Assembly (NCBI GenBank): GCA_019116365.1
Contig: DXBT01000033.1
Coordinates: forward strand, 54,510-118,509
Length of the DNA: 64,000 nucleotides
Source: Barnesiella merdipullorum
GTDB lineage: Bacteria > Bacteroidota > Bacteroidia > Bacteroidales > Barnesiellaceae
Direction: 5' to 3'
Part shown: piece by piece, positions 50,985 to 60,802 of the stretch
How the letters are laid out: each line of letters starts with the position of its first letter
Position numbering within the stretch: position 1 is the stretch's first letter
Program-made: the position numbers and the translations under genes
Notes under the pieces: generated by a model
What the model saw: the letters and a program-made list of their open reading frames with translations, nothing else
Database searches by the model: none
Told to the model about the DNA's origin: nothing

Positions 50985-53234
50985 TTATTGATTCTCTTCC
51001 TGGAATTTCTGGTTCATCTTCAACAGGTTGATCGAGTAGGCTACCACATTCTGCGATTCCTGAATGACGGTGAGATAGACAATGCCCACTTTGATATATG
51101 AAACCTGTTCACGCATGCTGCGTATCTCCTCCCGTTTGAGAACACCCAGTTGGTTGATGAGGGCGTTGCCCCGATTGTAAATCGCGGGCAATTCGTCGAA
51201 ACTGTTCTTCTCGATGATCTGCTGGCTTTGCTCCAGGAATTGGACAATCTCCTGGGCAATGGTGCCGAAACTGTTCTTTTGGCTTTGTGCCAGCGGTTGG
51301 AAGTTGTTGTCGGTATGTTCCAGACACGGCTCGCAGGTGCGCTTGATGGCGTGTATAATGTCGTTGGAGAAGTCGTTACCCTGGAAGTAGTAGAGACCCT
51401 TTTCCAGACCCACCTGGTCGTTCAGGTGCGAAACGCCTATTGTACCCAGTCGCTTTACCTGCTTGAAGTAGCGTCGTTCGGTTTCGATGTCGCCCATCGC
51501 TTTGCGCAGGGTGCGGTAGCTTTCGTGGAGGAAACCCGTAGTCACCCGGTTATAAAGGTCGGCACTCCAACCCATCACTTTGGCAAACTCTTCGCGGCTG
51601 AACTGACGCAACAGAACGAGAGCTTCGTCTTTGTCCTTGTTGGCCACCAGTTGCTGAGCCAGCGAGCTTTTCTTCTCTTGTTTCAGTTTCTTGTTATAGG
51701 CGATTTGGCTGTGGATGAGCATATAGGCTGCCAGTATGCTCAGCAGGATGATGGCGATGGTGCCACCGAAATAGACAATCATCGTGACGATGAAGCAGAA
51801 GAGGAAGGCTGCACCGGCCGTGATGAACCATCCGCCAATGACCGAGATAACACCCGTGATGCGGTACACGGCGCTGTCGCGGCCCCAGGCCCGGTCGGCC
51901 AGCGAGGTACCCATAGCCACCATGAAGGTAACGTAGGTTGTCGAGAGGGGCAGTTTCAGCGAGGTACCCAGGGCGATGAGCAGACTGGCCAATACCAGAT
52001 TGACCGAGGCCCGCACCAGGTCGAAGGCGGCGCCATGCTCGAGTATCACATCGTCTTTGTCGAAACGGCTGTTGAGCCATGCCCGGGCTTTGGGCGGTAT
52101 GTTGTTGATGATGAGCGACGAGGTGTTGGTGGTCATGCGCACCAGTTTACGGGCAATCGGCGAGGTACCGAAGTTCTCTTCGCCCGTCTCTTGTCGCGAG
52201 AGGTCAACCGAGGTTTTGATTACGTTTTGCGCCTTCTTGGAGGTGAGCAGGGCGATTACCATGATGATACCCGAGCCGATGAGGAATACCGACGGGGTCT
52301 TGGCCGAGTCGAGCAGCGAGGTCATCAGATACTGGTCGGAAGCTATTCCGTTGGCATTGGCTGCATAGTCGGTGTAGGCCGAGTAGCCGGCCAAAGGCGC
52401 ACCGATGAAGTTCACCAGGTCGTTGCCGGCAAATGCCAGAGCCAGGGCAAAAGTGCCCAGCAGCACAACCACCTTCAACACGTTCACGCGGAGCCACGAG
52501 AGTATCTGCATCAGCACTGTGGTGATGACAAAGCAGCAGCCCAGCAGCAGCGGGGTATTGTCGTGAATCCATTGCCGGGTTTCGGGAGTCATTAAGGTCG
52601 AGTCCTTCAACCCTTTGAAGAGAATGAAATAGATGATGGTCGTGGCGGCAAACCCACCGAAGAGGGCTCCGAAATATTTCAGTTGGCGCCGGTAGTTGAA
52701 TTTGAAGATCAACCGGGCAATGTATTGTACTACTACACCGAAGAAGAAGGCTATGGCAACCGAGACGAAGATGGCCATAATTACTTGCAGGGCTTTGTCG
52801 GTATTGATAAGGTCGCCCATCTGCAAGAGCCCGTTGCTGTTTACGGTCTTGACGATAGCCAGGGCGAAGGTACCACCCAACAGCTCAAATACCATCGATA
52901 CCGTTGTCGAGGTGGGCAGACCCATTGTGTTGAAGACATCGAGTAGCACTACGTCGGTGAGCATGACCGCCAGCAGGATACACATGATTTCGTTCAAGTA
53001 GAAGTACTGAGGCTGGTATATACCGTGCCGGGCAATATCCATCATGCCGTTCGACATGGAGGCTCCCACGAAAATACCTATTGCCGCGATGGCCATGATC
53101 ACTTTGAACGAGGCGGCTTTGGATCCGATGGCCGAGTTGAGGAAGTTGACGGCATCGTTGCTTACACCTACCGACAGGTCAAAGACGGCGATGAAGAAAA
53201 TAAAGATAACGATAATCAGATAGAATGTTTCCAT
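50985..53234 (-). CDS. Inorganic phosphate transporter, PiT family with long C-terminal extension
   Basis: 749 residues from the ATG at 53234. The frame is open to 53282, but METFYLIIVIFI starts the first membrane helix. About ten to twelve membrane helices carry the PiT signature twice: FDLSVGVSNDAVNFLNSAIG near the start and NDLVNFIGAPLAGY plus FAGN (about 280-300). These are the phosphate-binding repeats. The last 200 residues (KQEKKSSLAQQLVANKDKDE onward) are a long helical cytosolic domain resembling PhoU-like or DUF47 regulators. It imports phosphate with Na+ or H+. No phosphate regulon genes lie next to it. Confidence 0.85.
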   Translation of the reverse strand: METFYLIIVIFIFFIAVFDLSVGVSNDAVNFLNSAIGSKAASFKVIMAIAAIGIFVGASMSNGMMDIARHGIYQPQYFYLNEIMCILLAVMLTDVVLLDVFNTMGLPTSTTVSMVFELLGGTFALAIVKTVNSNGLLQMGDLINTDKALQVIMAIFVSVAIAFFFGVVVQYIARLIFKFNYRRQLKYFGALFGGFAATTIIYFILFKGLKDSTLMTPETRQWIHDNTPLLLGCCFVITTVLMQILSWLRVNVLKVVVLLGTFALALAFAGNDLVNFIGAPLAGYSAYTDYAANANGIASDQYLMTSLLDSAKTPSVFLIGSGIIMVIALLTSKKAQNVIKTSVDLSRQETGEENFGTSPIARKLVRMTTNTSSLIINNIPPKARAWLNSRFDKDDVILEHGAAFDLVRASVNLVLASLLIALGTSLKLPLSTTYVTFMVAMGTSLADRAWGRDSAVYRITGVISVIGGWFITAGAAFLFCFIVTMIVYFGGTIAIILLSILAAYMLIHSQIAYNKKLKQEKKSSLAQQLVANKDKDEALVLLRQFSREEFAKVMGWSADLYNRVTTGFLHESYRTLRKAMGDIETERRYFKQVKRLGTIGVSHLNDQVGLEKGLYYFQGNDFSNDIIHAIKRTCEPCLEHTDNNFQPLAQSQKNSFGTIAQEIVQFLEQSQQIIEKNSFDELPAIYNRGNALINQLGVLKREEIRSMREQVSYIKVGIVYLTVIQESQNVVAYSINLLKMNQKFQEENQ

Positions 53235-53446
53235 AATCTCCAATTTGCATGTTTTTTCACAGCGCAAAGGAACGATTTTCATGTTACAGAAACGTTACAA
53301 ACATATATCTATCTTATTTCTTTTCACCCTTGGGAAAGAGGTAGGCGGGGGCTATTCCCCTTGTCTCTCTGCTGATTATTAGTGCTATAGATGGACTGGA
53401 ATGTGCAAGACTTCCCGGGCTTGGTTGGCAAGTTGGGGCATACAAC

Positions 53447-53478
53447 AAGAGGAGCAATCTTTCACGACAGCTCCTCTT
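53447..53478 (-). terminator. Terminator of glgB
   Basis: AAGAGGAGC (53447-53455) pairs with GCTCCTCTT (53470-53478), 14-base loop, then TGTTG on the minus strand, which has a weak T run. It is 26 bases past the glgB stop. Confidence 0.6.
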
Positions 53479-53504
53479 TGTGGTGTATGGTGAATAGCCG
53501 GGGA

Positions 53505-55634
53505 CTATTTGCTCGGTTTCTTGGGGGCCTTTGACGATTTTCGGGTGGCTTTGGGGGCAGAAACCTTTTCGGCCTTTTCCCGACCTCTCTTTTCGGGGAC
53601 TTCGGTTTCGGCAATGCCTATCTCCTCGGGTTTCTTTCGGCGGAGTATCTGAGCCGACCGGGCAGGCAGGTAGAGCAGCAGCCACTCTTTCTTGTTTTTT
53701 TCGAAGAGAGGGTCGCGCCGTGTGAAATGGGGCACGCTCTTGTCCACGAGACCGTAGCCGCCAAACTCGGGATCGTCGCTGCTGAGCAGGGTGGTGTATT
53801 CGCCGGCCGGAGCCAGGATGCCGTAGCCGTTGAACGACTTGCAGGGGTGGAAGTTGAAGACGAACAGCAGGTCGTCGCGCATGAAGGCGAGTACCTGGTC
53901 ACCATCGTTTTCGCACAGCTTGACGATGGGGGTTTGCTCGAACTTCTTCTTTTGGCTTACCAGGTGAATCATGGCCTGGTCGAAGGCTCCGAGGTATTGG
54001 TACTTGAGGTCTTCGCGGTCCACAAGATCCCACTGGCGGCGGGCATATTTGTAGGACCAGCCGTTGCCCTGGCGGGGGAAGTCGATCCACTCGGGGTGAC
54101 CGAACTCGTTGCCCATGAAGTTGAGGTAGCCGCCATTGATGGTCGAGAGGGTTACGAGCCGTATCATCTTGTGCAGCGCCATACCGCGATCGACGACAAA
54201 GTTGGTGTCGTTTTTGCTCATGTGCCAGTACATCACGTCGTCGATGAGGCGGAAGATGATGGTCTTGTCGCCTACGAGGGCCTGGTCGTGACTCTCGGCA
54301 TAGTTGATGGTCTTTTCGTCGGCCCGGCGGTTGGTCAGTTCCCAGAATATGGCGGTGGGTTTCCAGTCTTCGTCTTTCTTCTCCTTGATGGTCTTGATCC
54401 AGAAGTCGGGTATGCCCATGGCCATGCGGTAGTCAAACCCGATGCCGCCGTCTTTGAATTTAGCGGCCAGCCCCGGCATGCCGCTCATCTCCTCGGCAAT
54501 GGTGATGGCGTGGGGGTTGACCTGGTGGATGAGTTCGTTGGCCAGGGTGAGGTAAACGATGGCGTTGTCGTCCTGGCCGCCGTTGTAGTAGTCGTCGTAG
54601 GAGCAGAAGGCCTGTCCCAGCCCGTGGTTGTAGTAGAGCATCGAGGTGACACCGTCGAAGCGGAAGCCGTCGAAGTGGAACTCGTCGAGCCAGTATTTGC
54701 AGTTGGAGAGGAGGAAGTGCAGCACGGAGTTCTTGCCATAATCGAAGCAGAGCGAATCCCATGCCGGGTGTTCCCGCCGGTTGTCGCCGTAGAAGTATTG
54801 GTCGTATGAGCCGTCGAATCGTCCCAGTCCCTCGACCTCGTTTTTGACGGCGTGTGAATGGACAATATCCATAATCACGGCGATACCCCGTTTGTGGGCG
54901 TCGTCGATGAGAGCCTTCAGGTCGTCGGGGGTGCCGAATCGTGACGACGGGGCGAAGAAGCTCGATACATGGTAGCCGAAGGAGCCGTAGTAGGGGTGCT
55001 CCTGGATGGCCATAATCTGTATGGCGTTGTATCCGTCGGCAGCGATGCGGGGCAAGATCTTCTCGCGGAATTCGTTATAGGTACCCACCTTCTCCTCCTG
55101 TTGGGCCATCCCGACATGACATTCATAGATGAGCAGGGGCGAAGTCTTGGGTTTGAAGTTGGTCTTGGTGAATGTGAACGGTTGTTTGGGAGCCCATACC
55201 TGTGCCGAGAAGATGTAGGTCTCGGGGTCTTGTACCACGCGGGTAGCCCAGGCGGGGATACGTTCGCCCTGTCCGCCGTTCCAGTGAACCGATAGTTTAT
55301 AGAGGTCGAGGTGGTGCAAGGTTTTGAGGGGAAGTTTTATCTCCCACACGCCGCCACCGATAGCCAGCAGTTTGTATTGGGGTTGCTCTTTCCAGTCCGA
55401 GAAGGTACCAATCAGGTAAATGGCATTGGCGTTGGGTGCCCATTCCCGGAATACCCAGTGGCTTTTCTCCTTGTGAAGCCCGAAGTAGAGGTATCCGTCG
55501 GCAAATTCAGAGAGGTTGCCACTACCGTTGGTCAATTCGGCCATTTTGTCCAGGGCACGGTTGTGCCGGCCCTCGATGGCTTGTTTGTAAGGAGCCAGCC
55601 AAGGATCGTTTTTTATCAGTTTCAGAGTTTTCAT
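53505..55634 (-). CDS. glgB: 1,4-alpha-glucan branching enzyme (GH13)
   Basis: 709 residues. It forms alpha-1,6 branches in glycogen. The N-terminal carbohydrate-binding part (about 50-150, SHWVFREWAPNANAIYLIGT) is followed by the GH13 barrel: AVIMDIVHSHAVKN (about 255), the nucleophile region DEFHFDGFRFDGVTSMLY (about 318-335), the acid/base TIAEEMSGMPG, and a NYAESHDQALVGDKT segment. The layout is the eukaryote-like GH13_8 type. A C-terminal Lys/Pro/Ala tail (KATRKSSKAPKKP) of about 40 residues is atypical. No other glycogen gene is nearby. TACTTTTG at 55780-55787 on the minus strand is a possible -7 element. Confidence 0.95.
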   Translation of the reverse strand: MKTLKLIKNDPWLAPYKQAIEGRHNRALDKMAELTNGSGNLSEFADGYLYFGLHKEKSHWVFREWAPNANAIYLIGTFSDWKEQPQYKLLAIGGGVWEIKLPLKTLHHLDLYKLSVHWNGGQGERIPAWATRVVQDPETYIFSAQVWAPKQPFTFTKTNFKPKTSPLLIYECHVGMAQQEEKVGTYNEFREKILPRIAADGYNAIQIMAIQEHPYYGSFGYHVSSFFAPSSRFGTPDDLKALIDDAHKRGIAVIMDIVHSHAVKNEVEGLGRFDGSYDQYFYGDNRREHPAWDSLCFDYGKNSVLHFLLSNCKYWLDEFHFDGFRFDGVTSMLYYNHGLGQAFCSYDDYYNGGQDDNAIVYLTLANELIHQVNPHAITIAEEMSGMPGLAAKFKDGGIGFDYRMAMGIPDFWIKTIKEKKDEDWKPTAIFWELTNRRADEKTINYAESHDQALVGDKTIIFRLIDDVMYWHMSKNDTNFVVDRGMALHKMIRLVTLSTINGGYLNFMGNEFGHPEWIDFPRQGNGWSYKYARRQWDLVDREDLKYQYLGAFDQAMIHLVSQKKKFEQTPIVKLCENDGDQVLAFMRDDLLFVFNFHPCKSFNGYGILAPAGEYTTLLSSDDPEFGGYGLVDKSVPHFTRRDPLFEKNKKEWLLLYLPARSAQILRRKKPEEIGIAETEVPEKRGREKAEKVSAPKATRKSSKAPKKPSK

Positions 55635-56011
55635 AGGGCTGTTTTTAAAGGAAAACTACATGCCCGCAGGGGTGAGCCGCAGCCGCCTCCTGCTGGTCGA
55701 AACACGGCGAGAACGACATCGGCGAGAGTGTGTCTTCGTCTCTGAACCAAAGGCCGGTTCCCCGTCATGTTCCTGTATGCAAAAGTAATAAAAAAACCGA
55801 TATATGAAACTTTAAGGAGCGAAACATTGTGCGCGGCTGTGAAAAAGTTTTTATGAAAGGAAAGATGTCGCTTGGCCGGGAAAAATCTGAAAACTGTGTC
55901 TCCCTTTGTTTCGGCTCTCACCTTTTTGTATATTTGCACCATTGATTGAAATAATATAAAAACAAGAGGGGATAACCCGAGTATAATTAATCGGTGAAAT
56001 AGAAAGACAGT
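55635..56011. promoter_or_regulatory. Divergent region between glgB and the C10 peptidase gene
   Basis: 377 bases without a gene. The plus-strand promoter of the peptidase gene is at 55887-55936, a copy of the dispersed promoter module (TGAAAACTGTGTCTCCC then GCTCTCACC then TATATTTG at 55929-55936). The glgB -7 element is at 55780-55787. Nothing else was seen. Confidence 0.55.
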
Positions 56012-58543
56012 ATGTTTGACAGTATCAAGAGTAATCGTGTGAGTAGAATCTTTACGTTCACACTTTGTATTTCGTTGGCTCTATCGTTGTATGCCAAGCC
56101 TCGCACCCTGCAACAGGCCCAGCAGATAGCCAACGGTTTTACCGGGAATACCGGCTATTTGAAAAAGGGGACAAGAGTGCCGGCCCGACTTGCCTATACG
56201 CGCAGCGAAGCTTCACAACCGTTGTATTATGTATTTAACAAAGATGCGGGTTTTGTCATCGTATCGGCCGACGACCGGGCTCCCGAAATTTTGGGATACT
56301 CCGATTCCGGCTCGTTCGATATCGACAGCCTGCCCGATAACTTCAGGTTCCTGTTGGGGTCCTATGCGACCGAACTCGAGGCCCTCGCAGCCTCGCCCGA
56401 GGTAATTGATCTCCCCGTAAAGTCGGTCGAGCGTTCTGCCCAAGCCACGGGTAAATCGGTCGCTCCGTTGCTGGGCAGCATTTTGTGGGACCAGAGTTCC
56501 CCCTACAACGACTTGTGCCCCGTGATGGACAATGATATGAGGACCGCGGTAGGTTGTGTGGCTACGGCCATGGCCCAGATTATGGGGTATCACCAGTGGC
56601 CTAAGAAGGGAACGGGCACGATACCTGCTTATACTACGACAAGCAACGGTTTCGAGATGCCTGAGACGAATATTGAGAATACCTACTACGATTGGGAGCA
56701 TATCACCCCGATCTATAACAATAAGAGTACGGCCGAAGAGAAGGCTGCCATCGCTCCCCTGATGTATCATTGCGGACTCTCGGTGAGGATGGATTACGGG
56801 TATGAGAGTGGGGCATATAGTATCGATGTTCCCATAGCTCTGAGACAATACTTCGATTATAACGAGAATATGGCCTATTTGACTCGGGAGTATTATACCA
56901 AGGCCGAGTGGGATTCGATTATCCGTCACGAGTTGGACGAGAATCGTCCGGTCTATTACAGTGGCTCCAACGAGGAGGGAGGACACGCTTTTGTGTGCGA
57001 TGGCTACGATACCAACGGCCTGTTCCACATCAACTGGGGATGGAGCGGCCTGTCAAACGGATATTTCATACTCTCCAATCTTACCCCTCTGGCCCAGGGT
57101 ACCGGTGGCAGCAGCAGTGGCTATAATAGGGGACAGGCTGCTGTCGTGGGCATACAGACTCAGGATATGCCCGTGCGTGAGGAATATGAGATACAATTAG
57201 ACACGGCGCTGGTTGCCAATGTCGAGGAGGTGGGACGTGACGAGTCTTTCCTGACCATATTTAAAGGTTTGTGGAATAGAGATGCCCGCTCCTTCTCGGG
57301 ATATATAGGTGTAGCGTTATGCAATCAGTCGGGTGAGATTATGGATGTGTTCGCTTTGAATGAGTCGCTTCTTACTCTTGACCCTATGTATGGTTTTGGT
57401 TCGGGAAGTTTCATTATCAATATTCCCGAGAGTGTGCCCGATGGACGTTACCGCCTTTATGTCGTTTATCGGGTGGAAGGCGAGACCGACTATCATTTTG
57501 TGCGGACTCCTGTCAATGAGTACAATTATATGAATATGACGGTAAGTGGCGACAAGATTTATCTCTCTGGGGTATATAACGAACCTGTCAATTTGCAACA
57601 AGACTCCTTCGAGATCTTGGGAAATCTGTATTCAAATCGTGAAGGGAAGTTCCGCTATACGGTGACCAACCACGGGGATGAATATGTATCGGGACTGATT
57701 TTGCTGTGGCGGTCGGCTGCCGATGAAAACCAGATTGCCATGGGGGCAATCAACCCGGTGGTCATTGCTTCGGGCGAAACCCAAACCTTTGAAATATCCG
57801 AAACGGTTCCGGTCGAACCTGGTGAATATGATCTGATGCTCATGTGTGACTATTATAATTCAATCGATAATATTTTTCGGATACAGTCTATAGGCGATAT
57901 CCAGCGAGTTACCGTACATGAAACTCCAGCCGAGGGAACACCCGACCTGCAACTGCTCTCGCCATTGACAATAGAGGGAGATAATGATCATGTGAACCGG
58001 GCCGATATTCGCATGACTGCTCGCATTACCAACAAAGGAGCTTACTTCGACAACAGTATAGCTGCGTTCATCTTCTCCGATTCGGAAGAGGAGCAAGGCT
58101 CGTTAGGATACCTGGGCTACCAAAAGGTGGTTGTCGATACCAATGAGGAGGTCGAGGTGAAAATGAGCGATGCGCTTACCCTCGGAGAGGGTACTTACCT
58201 AGCTGTGCTCTATTATCTCAACGGTTTTGAATGGGTGCAGTTTACACCCTATGAAAACAGCTATATCTACTTTACGCTGGGCACTCCTACCGGCTTGAAC
58301 GAGGCAGAGAGTGACAACCTGGCGGTCTATCCCAACCCGGTGCAGGAGACGCTCTATGTACGTCCGGCCGGCGAGGTAGTCGATCTGGCGATATATGACC
58401 TCTCGGGACGCGAACTCTTGCGCCTCACCCCCGAGACCGATGGGGTGATACAGGTACCCGTGGCCGATTTGCAGGCAGGTACTTACCTGTTGCGAGTGCG
58501 CACGAATCAAGAGGTGAAGACAACTCAATTTATCAAGAAATAG
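56012..58543 (+). CDS. C10-family (streptopain-type) cysteine peptidase with T9SS sorting domain
   Basis: 843 residues. A signal peptide (about 1-30) is followed by an inhibitory propeptide (about 30-140, LYYVFNKDAGFVIVSADDRA). The mature catalytic domain (from about 145) has SSPYNDLCPVMDND, the active-site Cys in AVGCVATAMAQIMGYHQWP (Cys182), and the His in GGHAFVCDGYDTNGLFHINWGWSG (His325). Three Ig-type units (about 460-740) precede a sorting domain for the type 9 secretion system, NLAVYPNPVQETLYVRP to TTQFIKK. The organisation resembles PrtT-type peptidases of oral Bacteroidales. It should be processed and exported to the surface. Its promoter is the dispersed module at 55887-55936. Confidence 0.9.
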   Translation: MFDSIKSNRVSRIFTFTLCISLALSLYAKPRTLQQAQQIANGFTGNTGYLKKGTRVPARLAYTRSEASQPLYYVFNKDAGFVIVSADDRAPEILGYSDSGSFDIDSLPDNFRFLLGSYATELEALAASPEVIDLPVKSVERSAQATGKSVAPLLGSILWDQSSPYNDLCPVMDNDMRTAVGCVATAMAQIMGYHQWPKKGTGTIPAYTTTSNGFEMPETNIENTYYDWEHITPIYNNKSTAEEKAAIAPLMYHCGLSVRMDYGYESGAYSIDVPIALRQYFDYNENMAYLTREYYTKAEWDSIIRHELDENRPVYYSGSNEEGGHAFVCDGYDTNGLFHINWGWSGLSNGYFILSNLTPLAQGTGGSSSGYNRGQAAVVGIQTQDMPVREEYEIQLDTALVANVEEVGRDESFLTIFKGLWNRDARSFSGYIGVALCNQSGEIMDVFALNESLLTLDPMYGFGSGSFIINIPESVPDGRYRLYVVYRVEGETDYHFVRTPVNEYNYMNMTVSGDKIYLSGVYNEPVNLQQDSFEILGNLYSNREGKFRYTVTNHGDEYVSGLILLWRSAADENQIAMGAINPVVIASGETQTFEISETVPVEPGEYDLMLMCDYYNSIDNIFRIQSIGDIQRVTVHETPAEGTPDLQLLSPLTIEGDNDHVNRADIRMTARITNKGAYFDNSIAAFIFSDSEEEQGSLGYLGYQKVVVDTNEEVEVKMSDALTLGEGTYLAVLYYLNGFEWVQFTPYENSYIYFTLGTPTGLNEAESDNLAVYPNPVQETLYVRPAGEVVDLAIYDLSGRELLRLTPETDGVIQVPVADLQAGTYLLRVRTNQEVKTTQFIKK

Positions 58544-58551
58544 AAACCCGT

Positions 58552-59118
58552 ATGAAACCGATTATTTTTCTTTGCTCGGCCATGTTGATGCTCAGTGTAG
58601 GTTGCAAAAGTTCCAAACCGGCCGCTCAGGCTCCCGATAAGGCAGAGCCGGGGCAAGTGCTCACGGGGGCAAAGCCCGACCAGGCTCTCCCGTCGGCTAT
58701 CGTGTATAAAACAATTCGCGACTTCAGCGACTATGTGCCGGTTACGATGGATGCCAGGCACGAGCACATTGTCTCTTATCCTGCGCCTGTCGATCTCTAT
58801 TATCAGGGACAATTGGCCAAACCTACGGCTTTGGCCGACGGCTATTGGCTCGACAATCGTGGAATCAACGAGCACGTGGCTTTCCTGAACTATACCTACG
58901 AAGAGTACAGCCGGCTGGACAAGGTGCCGAGTCTGGAGGAGCTCGAGTCTAAAATCCTGGAGCGCTACCCGCTGACCGAGATGTATGTGTGTGGCAAGCG
59001 CGGCAGCAATGCCAATGAGGTGGAGGCTTTGAACCAGCTTATCGAGCAGGGCTTTGCCGGGTGCCGTAAGGTGGATTTGCCCGTGGCGATGGACCGGGTG
59101 CCGGCTCCGAAACGGTAA
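58552..59118 (+). CDS. Lipoprotein of unknown function
   Basis: 188 residues. A lipoprotein signal ends LMLSVGCKSSKP (Cys about 18). A Pro/Ala/Glu linker (about 20-45) leads to a compact domain with VYKTIRDFSDYVPVTMDAR and LEELESKILERYPLTEMYVCG. It has a Cys near 146 and another near 175, which could form a disulfide. I do not recognise the family. It lies 8 bases after the C10 peptidase gene and is probably cotranscribed, so a role at the surface or as an accessory to the peptidase is possible but unproven. Confidence 0.6.
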   Translation: MKPIIFLCSAMLMLSVGCKSSKPAAQAPDKAEPGQVLTGAKPDQALPSAIVYKTIRDFSDYVPVTMDARHEHIVSYPAPVDLYYQGQLAKPTALADGYWLDNRGINEHVAFLNYTYEEYSRLDKVPSLEELESKILERYPLTEMYVCGKRGSNANEVEALNQLIEQGFAGCRKVDLPVAMDRVPAPKR

Positions 59119-59150
59119 TCGGATAATTCAATAAGAGCGTAAATAGGTAG

Positions 59151-59190
59151 TGAGGGTGTGGCTGTGGCCATGCCCTCATTGTCGTTTTTT
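59151..59190 (+). terminator. Terminator after the lipoprotein gene
   Basis: TGAGGGTGTGGC (59151-59162) pairs with GCCATGCCCTCA (59167-59178) with two G-U-type pairs, then TTGTCGTTTTTT. Confidence 0.7.
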
Positions 59191-59231
59191 GGGGGGGAGG
59201 ATGGAGAGTCGTAATAGCTGCCGTCTTTTTT

Positions 59232-60653
59232 TTACAGATGCTCGATGGGCAGGGTTGGCAGGGAGTCGGGGGTGTAGCCGCTGCGTATGCGCCACTCCTG
59301 CGGGTAGAGGTTGTTGGCCCGGTTGCCCAAATTCTTGACCCACCCGAGGGGGAAGCCGTGGTAGGCCACGAGCAGATAGCCGCGTGGCAGGTCGGGGGGC
59401 AACACAATGCTTTTGCGTCGCAGGTAGGCCAGCGCGGTGGCGAGGTCGGCTTCGAAACGGGGACTCTTTTCGGGGTCAAGAGCCGTCGAGAGGGCGAGTG
59501 ACGGGTGGGGTATGTAGTCGCGCCCTTTGGCTGTGGCCAGGGCAATGCCGGCGTGCAACAGGGTGAGGTGCCGGTCGAGCAGTTGATAGTCGGCCCGATA
59601 TTCACGGGGAATGGCCAGGAAAGTGTCGTTGCGCGACACGAAATCGAAGTTGTCGGGGTGGGCAAGCCGGTGGCGCCACTCATCGGGTACCGAGGTAGCC
59701 GGAGCCGGGGCCTTTCCCTTCTTGTTGCGTTTGCCCGATGGAGTGTCGAGCAGCCGGGCACGCAGCGAGTCGTCGGGCTTGCCGGGCTTTTGCAGCACGG
59801 CCATGAAGAGACCTTCGCCCCGTGTGCGATGAGGCATGAAGCGGTAGGCGATCACCCCCGGCATGAGAGCCGGCGCTATGCCCCAGGCCGGGTCGGTATC
59901 GACGGCAAGTGGGATAGCTCCCAGTTGGTTCATCAGGAAGAGTACCATCTCTTCGTTCTCCTCGGTATTATAGGTGCAGGTGCTGTAAATGAGCAGTCCG
60001 CCCGGTCGCAGAGCCGGCCAGATGTCGGTGAGAATCTGCCGCTGGCGTTCGGCGCAGCGGCCCACACCGGCGGGCGACCATTCGGCTATGGCATTGGGAT
60101 CTTTGCGGAACATCCCCTCGCCCGAGCAGGGTACATCGGTAGCCACCACGTCGAAGTACCCGTCGAGTGGGGCAAAGTCGGCCGCCTCGTTGCGGGTGAC
60201 TATCGAGTAGGGCGAGCCCCATTTGACCATATTCTCGGCCAGGATATAGGCCCGGTTGGGTACCACCTCGTTGCTCACCACCAGACTGCCGGCCGGGAGC
60301 GAAGCCATGGCATCGGTCGATTTTCCGCCGGGAGCGGCACAGAGGTCGAGGTAGCGCACCGGGGTGTCGATGTACTGGTCGATGACTCGGTGCAGGAACA
60401 TCGAAGCCGCTTCCTGCACATAGTAGGCCCCGGCGTGGAAACAGGGGTCGAAGGTGAAGGCGGGTCGCTCGGGCAGATAGTATCCCCATTGCGACCAGGG
60501 CACAACTTCGCCGGGCGCTTCCACCAGGCGGCTCTTGGCCGGGTTGAGTCGTATGCTCACGGGCGATTCGGTGCCGAGTGCATGCTCGAATCGGTCATAG
60601 TCGGAGCCAAGCAGTCGGCGGGTGCGGTCGATAAACGCAGCGGGTAATTCCAT
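59232..60653 (-). CDS. RsmF/Sun-type rRNA (cytosine-C5) methyltransferase
   Basis: 473 residues from the ATG at 60653 (an ATG one codon earlier is equally possible). SAM-binding LCAAPGGKSTDAMASLP (about 110-126) is followed by the catalytic pair DVPCSGEGMFRKDPN (about 192) and YSTCTYNTEENEEMV (about 241), both Cys being needed in m5C methyltransferases. The C-terminal third (from about 300) is an RsmF-type RNA-binding extension with PALMPGVIAYRFMPHRTRGE and RNDTFLAIPREYRA. It methylates cytosine in 16S rRNA or a tRNA. The gene is divergent from the RsmI-like gene. Confidence 0.85.
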   Translation of the reverse strand: MELPAAFIDRTRRLLGSDYDRFEHALGTESPVSIRLNPAKSRLVEAPGEVVPWSQWGYYLPERPAFTFDPCFHAGAYYVQEAASMFLHRVIDQYIDTPVRYLDLCAAPGGKSTDAMASLPAGSLVVSNEVVPNRAYILAENMVKWGSPYSIVTRNEAADFAPLDGYFDVVATDVPCSGEGMFRKDPNAIAEWSPAGVGRCAERQRQILTDIWPALRPGGLLIYSTCTYNTEENEEMVLFLMNQLGAIPLAVDTDPAWGIAPALMPGVIAYRFMPHRTRGEGLFMAVLQKPGKPDDSLRARLLDTPSGKRNKKGKAPAPATSVPDEWRHRLAHPDNFDFVSRNDTFLAIPREYRADYQLLDRHLTLLHAGIALATAKGRDYIPHPSLALSTALDPEKSPRFEADLATALAYLRRKSIVLPPDLPRGYLLVAYHGFPLGWVKNLGNRANNLYPQEWRIRSGYTPDSLPTLPIEHL

Positions 60654-60802
60654 CATAATCGGGTAGGTCGTTAGGAACATTTTGGTGCAGGGAGGCAAAG
60701 ACAAAGAACGATTTTACTCGAGATTTTTGCCGCGATGCTTCCTATATCCTACAAAGATAGGTATTTTTGCCGATAGATTCAGTATGTACCAAAAAAGTCG
60801 TT

